Shown one piece after another: positions 16,108 to 22,124 of a stretch of 22,124 bases of DNA (positions are counted from its first letter, which is position 1; each line of letters starts with the position of its first letter). The stretch is taken from NCBI GenBank assembly GCA_964638865.1, contig CAZXBG010000060.1, forward strand, positions 1 to 22,124, in the 5' to 3' direction. Under the pieces are notes generated by a model. That model ran no database searches and was not told the origin of the DNA. It saw nothing but the letters and a program-made list of their open reading frames with translations. Both the position numbers and the translations under genes were made by a program. The stretch is from UBA7236 sp964638865 (GTDB lineage: Bacteria > Bacteroidota > Bacteroidia > Chitinophagales > BACL12).

Positions 16108-16137
16108 GGAAATGTTGATTAAACAAGGAAATAACAA

Positions 16138-16572
16138 GAATTATTTTTCGAATGATTTGGATCATGGGAAATCGTGAATCCTGGATTTTGATTTTGGTTG
16201 GATAATTGGTTCCTGGCCTTGGGGTGATCGTTAAATGGTCATTAGTCAGTAGTAAAATCATCCGGCTAACGAGAATCAAACTCATTACTCATAACTCATC
16301 TCTCATAGCCTGAATGTTCCTAAAAACTTCACTCAATCCTCATCACACACCGCTTCTCAAGTAGTAAGTTCCCCCTCACACCTCGATTCACGAATCTGTA
16401 ATAATTTCACGAGTTTAAGATTTCCATCCACAATTAAATAACATTTCCAAAAATATATTCTCCCCCTTTCACTTATCCACAAGCACCAAAAACCCTGTTT
16501 AAAAGTTTGTGCCCGTTTCGTCGATTACGGATTTGTAAGAGTTTAACTTTACGCTTTAAATATTAAGGGGTA
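16138..16572. other. Intergenic region without a recognisable gene
   Basis: Nothing coding is visible between the divergent EF-G-like and UPF0173 genes beyond about 16138. The sequence has short repeated words (variants of ACTCAT around 16278-16305) and looks like A+T-rich filler. A TTTG about 20 nt before a TACG-type box around 16508-16555 might belong to the promoter of the downstream gene, but no arrangement stands out. Confidence 0.5.
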
Positions 16573-17256
16573 ATGCTGGTAACTTATTTCGGACATTCAT
16601 GCTTTCAGGTTAAAACAGGCGGTAAAACCATCCTTTTTGATCCCTATATTACAGATAATCCACTGGCTGCTGCAATTGATGCGTTATCGCTGAATCCGGA
16701 TTATATTTTTATTTCGCATGCGCACAACGATCATATTGCAGATGTACTCAAAATTGCAAAAAGAAGTAATGCAATGGTTGTGGCAAATTGGGAAATCTAT
16801 TTATGGGCGAAGCGGCAAGGACTTGAAAACCTGCATTCGATGAATATTGGGGGAAATTGGAATTTCGATTTCGGAAAGGTTAAAATGGTAAATGCCGCAC
16901 ATTCCAGTTCCTTTGCCGATGGAAGCTATGGTGGACATCCGGTGGGATATTATTTTGAATGCGAAGAGGGAAATTTTTATTATGCAGGGGATACGGCATT
17001 GCATTACGATATGAAATTGTTGGGAAAACATCTGGAAATTGATTTCGCATTTTTACCAATTGGAAATAATTATACAATGGGTGTGGAAGATGCATTAATC
17101 GCATCAAAATATATTAAGTGCGATAAAGTTATCGGAATGCATTACGATACAGAGGAGGATATAAAAATAGATCATGAAAAAGCAACCGCTATTTTCGGAT
17201 ATCAGGATAAAAAATTAATTCTGATGAAAATAGGAGAGGAAACAGATATTAAATAA
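16573..17256 (+). CDS. UPF0173 family metal-dependent hydrolase
   Basis: This 227-residue protein of the metallo-beta-lactamase superfamily belongs to the UPF0173 group. It starts MLVTYFGHSCFQV, and FDPYITDNPLA follows. The metal motif HxHxDH is SHAHNDHI. A second metal ligand region is NAAHSSSF, GDTALHYDM provides the bridging Asp, and IGMHYDT the last His. Length and motif order match the family. The substrate is unknown; these proteins are cytoplasmic and are predicted hydrolases of small molecules. It stands 41 nt before parA on the same strand and may share its transcript. Confidence 0.88.
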   Translation: MLVTYFGHSCFQVKTGGKTILFDPYITDNPLAAAIDALSLNPDYIFISHAHNDHIADVLKIAKRSNAMVVANWEIYLWAKRQGLENLHSMNIGGNWNFDFGKVKMVNAAHSSSFADGSYGGHPVGYYFECEEGNFYYAGDTALHYDMKLLGKHLEIDFAFLPIGNNYTMGVEDALIASKYIKCDKVIGMHYDTEEDIKIDHEKATAIFGYQDKKLILMKIGEETDIK

Positions 17257-17297
17257 ATCAACATAATTAATAGTAGCCTAAACCGCAAATTACAAAC

Positions 17298-18110
17298 ATG
17301 GGAAAAATAATAGCAATAGCAAATCAGAAAGGTGGAGTTGGAAAAACTACATCTGCAATCAACCTCGCAGCAAGTCTGGCGGTACTTGAATTTAAAACTT
17401 TATTGGTTGATGCAGATCCGCAGGCAAATTCCACCTCTGGAGTTGGTTTCGATCCAAAAGAAAACCGTATCAACATTTACGATTGTCTGATGAACGACAA
17501 ACAGGCGAAAGATGCTATTGTGGAAACCGAAACGCCAAATTTACATTTATTACCATCCCACCTCGACCTTGTTGGAGCAGAGATTGAATTGATAAATCAC
17601 CCGAACAGAGAACGTATCTTAAAAACAATACTCGACGAAGTAAAAAACAATTACGATTATATTTTTATCGATTGTTCTCCTTCTCTGGGTTTGATTACTG
17701 TTAATGCACTTACTGCAGCCGATTCCGTTTTGGTACCTGTGCAGTGCGAATACTTTGCCCTCGAAGGTTTGGGTAAATTGCTGAATACAATAAAAATTGT
17801 TCAAAATCGTTTAAACAATCCGTTGCAGATAGAAGGTATTTTGTTGACTATGTACGATGCCAGGTTGCGTTTGAGTAATCAGATCGTGACTGAAGTTAAA
17901 CGTCATTTTTCGGAAATGGTATTTGATGTGATCATACACAGAAATACAAAATTGGGAGAAGCGCCAAGTTTCGGCAAACCGGTTATTATGTACGATGCCG
18001 ATAGCACAGGAGCAATTAATTATCTGAATCTTGCGAGAGAAATATTGCAAAATAACGGAGGAATTAATCCTACCCATGCAAACGAATTATTGAATATCAA
18101 CCAAAATTGA
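17298..18110 (+). CDS. parA: Chromosome partition ATPase ParA (Soj)
   Basis: This 270-residue Walker-type ATPase moves the chromosome origin together with ParB. It has the deviant Walker A motif KGGVGKTT at residues 11-18 with the signature Lys11, the A' region VDADPQANST, and Walker B at YDYIFIDCSPSLG. The length is typical for chromosomal Soj-type ParA, which lacks the N-terminal DNA-binding domain of plasmid forms. It is followed by parB after 78 nt. In Bacteroidota this pair commonly precedes a DUF5683 gene and dapB, as seen here, which supports a chromosomal origin-proximal setting rather than a plasmid. Confidence 0.95.
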   Translation: MGKIIAIANQKGGVGKTTSAINLAASLAVLEFKTLLVDADPQANSTSGVGFDPKENRINIYDCLMNDKQAKDAIVETETPNLHLLPSHLDLVGAEIELINHPNRERILKTILDEVKNNYDYIFIDCSPSLGLITVNALTAADSVLVPVQCEYFALEGLGKLLNTIKIVQNRLNNPLQIEGILLTMYDARLRLSNQIVTEVKRHFSEMVFDVIIHRNTKLGEAPSFGKPVIMYDADSTGAINYLNLAREILQNNGGINPTHANELLNINQN

Positions 18111-18122
18111 TTATATTTATAA

Positions 18123-18181
18123 CAGATAACCAAACTTCAGGATTATCTGGAATTAGGTTCCTTCTCCTGAATAATTAGGAG
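18123..18181 (+). promoter_or_regulatory. Possible switching leader before parB
   Basis: Three perfect pairings overlap in the parA-parB gap. CAGATAA (18123-18129) pairs with TTATCTG (18143-18149). CTCCT (18164-18168) pairs with AGGAG (18177-18181), which contains the GGAG ribosome binding site 7 nt before the parB ATG. TTCAGGA (18136-18142) pairs with TCCTGAA (18165-18171), which would exclude the CTCCT/AGGAG pairing and free the binding site. This is what a translational switch would look like, but it could be chance. Confidence 0.35.
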
Positions 18182-18188
18182 TTTAACA

Positions 18189-19082
18189 ATGAGTCAGAAA
18201 AAAAACGATCTCGGAAAAGGTATAAGAGCATTGCTCGAAGGTATGAATTCAGATGCCTCAGGCGAGTTCCTGCAAAAAAAGGCGGTGCAGGAAATGGCAT
18301 CCACCAATACTATTCTGCTTGAAAATATTGAATTAAATCCCTTTCAGCCTCGTGCTGATTTTGATGAGAATGCTTTGCAGGAATTAAGTGCATCCATAAA
18401 AATTCACGGAGTAATTCAACCCATCACGGTAAGAAAGGTTGGAACAAATAAATTTCAGCTCATTTCGGGTGAACGTCGCGTTCGCGCTTCAAAACTCGCC
18501 GGACTTAAAGAAATTCCTGCTTTTGTACGTGCTACCAACGATCAGGAGATGCTGGAAATAGCATTGATTGAAAATATTCAGCGCGAAGACCTCAATGCCA
18601 TTGAAGTTGCAATTCATTTCCGGAGATTATTGGATGAATGTAATTTAACGCATGAAGCATTGGCAGAACGCGTTGGAAAAAACAGAACAACGGTTACCAA
18701 CTTTTTGCGTTTGTTAAAATTACCACCGGACCTGCAACGCGGATTAAAAGAGAAAAAAATGAGTATGGGTCACGCACGTGCATTACTTGCATTGGATGAT
18801 CCTGCAGGGCAAATTGCGATATATATGGAGATACTCTCTAAAAATCTTTCTGTTCGCGATGTGGAAGAAATGGTGCGCAATTACAACAACAAAAAAGTTA
18901 ACGTAAAACAAAAAACAGTAAATGTTTTACCTTACGAAATTAGAAAAGTTCAGGATACTTTAGCTTCGCGTTTGGCAACCCGGGTTCAAATTAAAAGAGA
19001 TAAACAAGGCAAAGGAGAAATGGTGATCTCCTTTTTTTCGGATGACGATCTTTTCAGATTGAAGGAATTAATTGAAGATTAA
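18189..19082 (+). CDS. parB: Chromosome partition protein ParB (Spo0J)
   Basis: This 297-residue CTP-dependent clamp loads at parS sites and acts with ParA in origin segregation. The N-terminal CTPase domain has the strong ParB signatures NPFQPR, then HGVIQPITVR, then ISGERRVRASKLAG (GERR box), then ENIQREDLNAIE. The central helix-turn-helix that reads parS is LTHEALAERVGKNRTTVTNFLRLLKLP. The C-terminal part after about residue 250 fits the dimerisation domain. A GGAG motif lies 7 nt before the ATG. The neighbouring parA supports the assignment. Confidence 0.95.
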   Translation: MSQKKNDLGKGIRALLEGMNSDASGEFLQKKAVQEMASTNTILLENIELNPFQPRADFDENALQELSASIKIHGVIQPITVRKVGTNKFQLISGERRVRASKLAGLKEIPAFVRATNDQEMLEIALIENIQREDLNAIEVAIHFRRLLDECNLTHEALAERVGKNRTTVTNFLRLLKLPPDLQRGLKEKKMSMGHARALLALDDPAGQIAIYMEILSKNLSVRDVEEMVRNYNNKKVNVKQKTVNVLPYEIRKVQDTLASRLATRVQIKRDKQGKGEMVISFFSDDDLFRLKELIED

Positions 19083-19091
19083 TTATAGCGC

Positions 19092-19763
19092 GTGAAACAT
19101 GGACAATTTTTCTGCATCCTATTCCTACTGCTCACTAAACTAAGTTTTACTCAGGTAGATACATTTTCTGTTCCTGTTACAGATACTATTGAAATTGCAA
19201 CCGAGACTATTGTTATTACAACCGATACTATTGTTGAAGAAATTATTGCGGATACAATTAAAAGCCCTTTTTATAAAAATTTATGGTCGCACGAACCACA
19301 TTCGGTTGGAAAAGCTGCTTTGTATAGTGCAGTAGTTCCCGGACTGGGACAGGCTTACAACGGTAAATATTGGAAAATTCCAATTGTGTATGCAGGAATT
19401 GGAACCTCTGCCTATTTTGTGTATTACTGGAATAGTTTTTACAAAGAATTAAGGCAGGAATATATTTTTCGAACAGATGGAGATTCTACAACAAATGCTA
19501 CAATCTATAATTATATCACGAGCGATGAAATTTTATTGCAATATGTAGATAATACCAAACGTTATAGCGATCTGTTAGTGGTGGTAACGTCGGTGGTATA
19601 TATTTTAAATATTGTGGATGCTGTGGTGGATGCGCATTTATATGATTTTAATGTGAGCGACGATCTGAGTTTACATGTGCAACCTTACATTTTACCGAAG
19701 GGTTACCTTACACAAAATGATTTTAATACTTTTGGCTTAAATCTAAAACTCAGTCTAAAATGA
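19092..19763 (+). CDS. DUF5683 membrane protein
   Basis: This 223-residue protein begins with a signal peptide or membrane anchor (FFCILFLLLTKLSFTQ), then a Thr/Ile/Asp-rich linker with repeated TDTI words (about 25-56), then the DUF5683 core starting at KAALYSAVVPGLGQAYNGKYWKIPIVYAG, which includes two or three hydrophobic segments (about 85-105 and 155-180). The start codon is GTG, 9 nt after the parB stop. The gene ends in an ATGA overlap with dapB, so it lies in the same operon. DUF5683 proteins sit between parB and dapB in many Bacteroidota; I know of no established function. The VPGLGQ(A)YNG motif recalls small membrane proteins of the TM2 type. Confidence 0.85.
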   Translation: MKHGQFFCILFLLLTKLSFTQVDTFSVPVTDTIEIATETIVITTDTIVEEIIADTIKSPFYKNLWSHEPHSVGKAALYSAVVPGLGQAYNGKYWKIPIVYAGIGTSAYFVYYWNSFYKELRQEYIFRTDGDSTTNATIYNYITSDEILLQYVDNTKRYSDLLVVVTSVVYILNIVDAVVDAHLYDFNVSDDLSLHVQPYILPKGYLTQNDFNTFGLNLKLSLK

Positions 19764-20479
19764 AAATTGTTTTGTTGGGATATGGTAAAATGGGAAAAGC
19801 CATCGAGGAAATAGTGAAATCTCAGCAAAATTTGGACATTGTCCTAATTGTTGATAAGGATAATGAACAAGATCTAACCAAAGAAAATCTACAAAAGGCA
19901 GATGTGGTTATTGAATTTACAACACCACAAACTGCAGTGCAGAATATTTATAGTTGTATAGATGCCGGAATTCCGGTGGTGGCTGGTACAACAGGTTGGT
20001 ATGATAATCTGGAAGCAGTTACGGAATATGTTTTGGCCAAAAACGGGAGCCTTATTCATGCAACAAATTTTAGTATTGGGGTAAATATATTTTTTGAAAT
20101 AAATAAAATACTTGCTGAAATGATGTCTGGTCAGGAGCAATATGAAGTTGCCATTGAAGAAACACATCATACCCAAAAACTGGATGCACCGAGTGGAACT
20201 GCCATCACGCTTGCAGAAAGGATCTTAAATAAATTAAAAAATAAAAATAGTTGGGTAAATAATAAAAGTTCCGTGAAGGAAGAACTGGAAATAATTTCGC
20301 ATCGGGTTGAAAATGTTCCGGGAACGCATGAAGTAATTTACAACTCAGAAGCAGATGAGATCAAATTAATACACACAGCAAAATCGCGCAAGGGTTTTGC
20401 CGATGGAGCATTGCTTGCAGCAAAATGGATACAGGATAAAAAAGGCATTTTTACGATGAAGGATGTGCTTGGAATCTGA
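19760..20479 (+). CDS. dapB: 4-hydroxy-tetrahydrodipicolinate reductase
   Basis: This enzyme reduces hydroxy-tetrahydrodipicolinate with NAD(P)H in the diaminopimelate/lysine pathway, which supplies peptidoglycan cross-links. The N-terminal Rossmann nucleotide site is LLGYGKMGK. EFTTPQTA and VAGTTGW line the cofactor pocket. The substrate and catalytic segment is EETHHTQKLDAPSGTA, with the general acid His and the Lys. The 239-residue length is shorter than the E. coli enzyme but usual for Bacteroidota. The start codon overlaps the DUF5683 stop by 4 bases. It sits directly upstream of a peptidoglycan carboxypeptidase gene. Confidence 0.95.
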   Translation: MKIVLLGYGKMGKAIEEIVKSQQNLDIVLIVDKDNEQDLTKENLQKADVVIEFTTPQTAVQNIYSCIDAGIPVVAGTTGWYDNLEAVTEYVLAKNGSLIHATNFSIGVNIFFEINKILAEMMSGQEQYEVAIEETHHTQKLDAPSGTAITLAERILNKLKNKNSWVNNKSSVKEELEIISHRVENVPGTHEVIYNSEADEIKLIHTAKSRKGFADGALLAAKWIQDKKGIFTMKDVLGI

Positions 20480-20509
20480 ATTTTCCATTTTTTTATCAAT
20501 AAATTTCGC

Positions 20510-21982
20510 ATGAAAAAAATATTTTTTTATATATTAATTGCTATTTCAGGATTTCCTGTATTCGCACAATTAAAGATCGACTCCATTGGATTAAACCGTC
20601 TCAACGGTGGATTAAAAGCATTATCGCTCGACAATGATCTTGTTCATGCAAGTTGGGGATTTTGTTTGTTGGATCCCAAAACCGGAAAGATTATTTCAGA
20701 ATATGATTCTGAAAAAAGTTTAATGCCTGCTTCCAGTATGAAGGTGGTTACTACCATTTCTACTTTAAATATGGTTGGGGAAAAATATAGATATAAAACG
20801 TTGATCGAATACGACGGAACAATTTCCAAGGACAGTATTTTAACCGGTAATTTATATGTACGTGGTTCAGGAGATCCTACGCTGGGAAACGACAGGTTGG
20901 ATTCCACCTTGCGTTTCGATTCTTTATTTTCTGTTTGGGCAATTACTATAAAAAATAAAGGCATTAAAGAAATAACAGGAAATATAATTGCAGATGCAAG
21001 TGCATTTGAAGATTATGCAACACCGGGAAGTTGGAACTGGGATGATATAGGACAATATTACGGTGCAGGTACTTATGGATTAAATGTGTTTGAAAATTCT
21101 TATACCTTATATTATTCTTCCACAAAAACAACATCAAAAGTGGATAGTATTTTTCCTGAAATAGAAGGTTTAACAATCTGGAATGATGTGAAGGTGGGTG
21201 GGAGTGGAGATGAGGCATTTATTTATGGTGCACCTGATAATTATTATCGTTATGTAGTAGGAACCATACCTGCTAATAGAAAAGCGTATACTGTTGATGG
21301 ATCCATGCCTGATCCTCCTTTATTTTTAGCATTGGAATTAAAAAAAGCTTTGTCAAATTATGGTGTAAAAGTAAATAAACAAGCCACCACCGTTTATGCC
21401 ATGAAAAGAGAAAAACAGGAAGTAAATACCGTTCGGAAATTATTATTTCAGTATACCTCGCCACCATTAAGTGAAGTTATTTATCACACCAATCAGAAGA
21501 GCAATAATTTATATGCCGAAACATTATTAAAAACAACAGGAAAGGTAATTTTAAATGATGGAAGTACCGCATCGGGAATAAAAGCAGTAGAAAATTACTG
21601 GACCGGAAAAGGAATAAACCTTATAGGATTTAATATGGAAGATGGAAGCGGATTATCGCGATTAAATGTGATAACTCCCGAGCAAATGTGTAAAATGCTG
21701 CATTACGAATTAAATCAACCCGAGTTTTCTGTATTTAAAAAATCGCTCCCTATTGCAGGACAAACAGGAACATTAAAAACAATTGCAGTAAATACGTCTG
21801 CAGAAGGAAAAATATTCGCTAAAAGTGGTTCCATGTTTAAAGTGCGTTCCTATTCCGGCTACGTAAAAACAAAAAATGGCGACCTTCTTCCATTCTGTAT
21901 CATGATAAATAATTACACCTGCGGCAGTGCCGAGATTAAATCGAAGTTGGAGAAATTGATGATTTGGATGGCAGGAGTGTAG
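20510..21982 (+). CDS. dacB: D-alanyl-D-alanine carboxypeptidase/endopeptidase (PBP4, family S13)
   Basis: This 490-residue low-molecular-mass penicillin-binding protein removes terminal D-Ala or cuts DD-cross-links in the periplasm. It has a Sec signal peptide (MKKIFFYILIAISGFPVFA, cleaved before Gln20). The three active-site motifs of the family are present: SxxK as S75-S-M-K78 in MPASSMKVV, SxN as S331-N-N in NQKSNNLYAE, and KTG as K438-S-G in FAKSGSM. The insertion between the first two motifs (GSGDPTLGNDRLD, then IIADASAFED) is characteristic of S13 enzymes. The gene lies 30 nt after dapB and probably is the last of the operon, though in many relatives signal peptidase lepB occupies this place; no lepB is visible before the window ends. 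Confidence 0.92.
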   Translation: MKKIFFYILIAISGFPVFAQLKIDSIGLNRLNGGLKALSLDNDLVHASWGFCLLDPKTGKIISEYDSEKSLMPASSMKVVTTISTLNMVGEKYRYKTLIEYDGTISKDSILTGNLYVRGSGDPTLGNDRLDSTLRFDSLFSVWAITIKNKGIKEITGNIIADASAFEDYATPGSWNWDDIGQYYGAGTYGLNVFENSYTLYYSSTKTTSKVDSIFPEIEGLTIWNDVKVGGSGDEAFIYGAPDNYYRYVVGTIPANRKAYTVDGSMPDPPLFLALELKKALSNYGVKVNKQATTVYAMKREKQEVNTVRKLLFQYTSPPLSEVIYHTNQKSNNLYAETLLKTTGKVILNDGSTASGIKAVENYWTGKGINLIGFNMEDGSGLSRLNVITPEQMCKMLHYELNQPEFSVFKKSLPIAGQTGTLKTIAVNTSAEGKIFAKSGSMFKVRSYSGYVKTKNGDLLPFCIMINNYTCGSAEIKSKLEKLMIWMAGV

Positions 21983-22024
21983 CACCTACCATGTAGTTTT
22001 AACCTGCGAGGTCTGCGGGAAGGG

Positions 22025-22117
22025 GAAAAATGTACCAAGGTACCAATTTAAAAATATACCAATGAACAGCCGGACATTAATCAATTAACAAATTACCCGA
22101 TTAACAAATTAACAAAT
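22025..22117. repeat. Short tandem-word repeats after dacB
   Basis: TACCAA occurs three times (about 22032-22065). ATTAACAAATTA occurs at 22084-22095 and 22100-22111, with a third shorter copy (ATTAACAAAT) at 22108-22117. Such low-complexity word repeats are frequent between Bacteroidota genes. I see no gene in 21983-22124, and the window ends here. Confidence 0.5.
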
Positions 22118-22124
22118 GAACGCC

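Overview
The window looks like chromosomal DNA of an uncultured or little-studied member of the Bacteroidota. The evidence is an A+T-rich composition, a type IX secretion (T9SS) C-terminal sorting domain, a GIN-domain (DUF2807) lipoprotein, the cluster parA-parB-DUF5683-dapB, and promoters of the Bacteroidota type (TTTG about 18-21 nt before TAnnTTTG). I see no tRNA, rRNA, CRISPR array, transposase or phage gene.

Layout. (1) 66-4275 is an arginine block. Arginyl-tRNA synthetase and an arginase-family enzyme form a two-gene unit on the minus strand with overlapping stop and start codons. A PLP-dependent arginine decarboxylase-like enzyme is transcribed divergently, so loading, hydrolysis and decarboxylation of arginine lie side by side. 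(2) 4288-7126 (minus) holds guaA, followed by an overlapping lipoprotein with a periplasmic-binding-protein fold. (3) 7127-8153 has no convincing gene, but it carries two 103-bp direct repeats. Each contains a conserved hairpin that reads as a rho-independent terminator on the minus strand, which makes them candidate small-RNA units. (4) 8154-8366 (minus) is a 70-residue conserved-looking small protein with its own promoter and terminator. (5) 8724-12173 is a compact plus-strand operon: a GIN-domain lipoprotein, an ECF-type sigma factor, and a 699-residue protein joining a short cytoplasmic segment and one membrane helix to a long Asn/Ser/Thr/Lys-rich linker, a repeat region and a beta-rich end. 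This is the best candidate for an unusual system, a sigma factor with a partner that may span the envelope. (6) 12282-13466 is a glycine-rich T9SS cargo protein, followed by the orphan remnant of a second T9SS sorting domain. (7) 13945-16074 (minus) is an EF-G-like GTPase with altered G motifs and a strong ribosome binding site. (8) 16573-21982 (plus) is housekeeping: a UPF0173 metallo-hydrolase, ParA, ParB, a DUF5683 membrane protein, DapB and a PBP4-type D-Ala-D-Ala carboxypeptidase. It links chromosome partition with cell-wall precursor synthesis and remodelling.

Several genes have start codons different from the longest open frame. Arginase and guaA should start at internal ATGs that lie 3-5 nt after perfect TAnnTTTG boxes, implying nearly leaderless mRNAs. 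The arginine decarboxylase uses TTG, the lipoprotein probably uses TTG inside the guaA end, and the DUF5683 gene uses GTG. All functional assignments come from reading motifs by eye; no database search was run.
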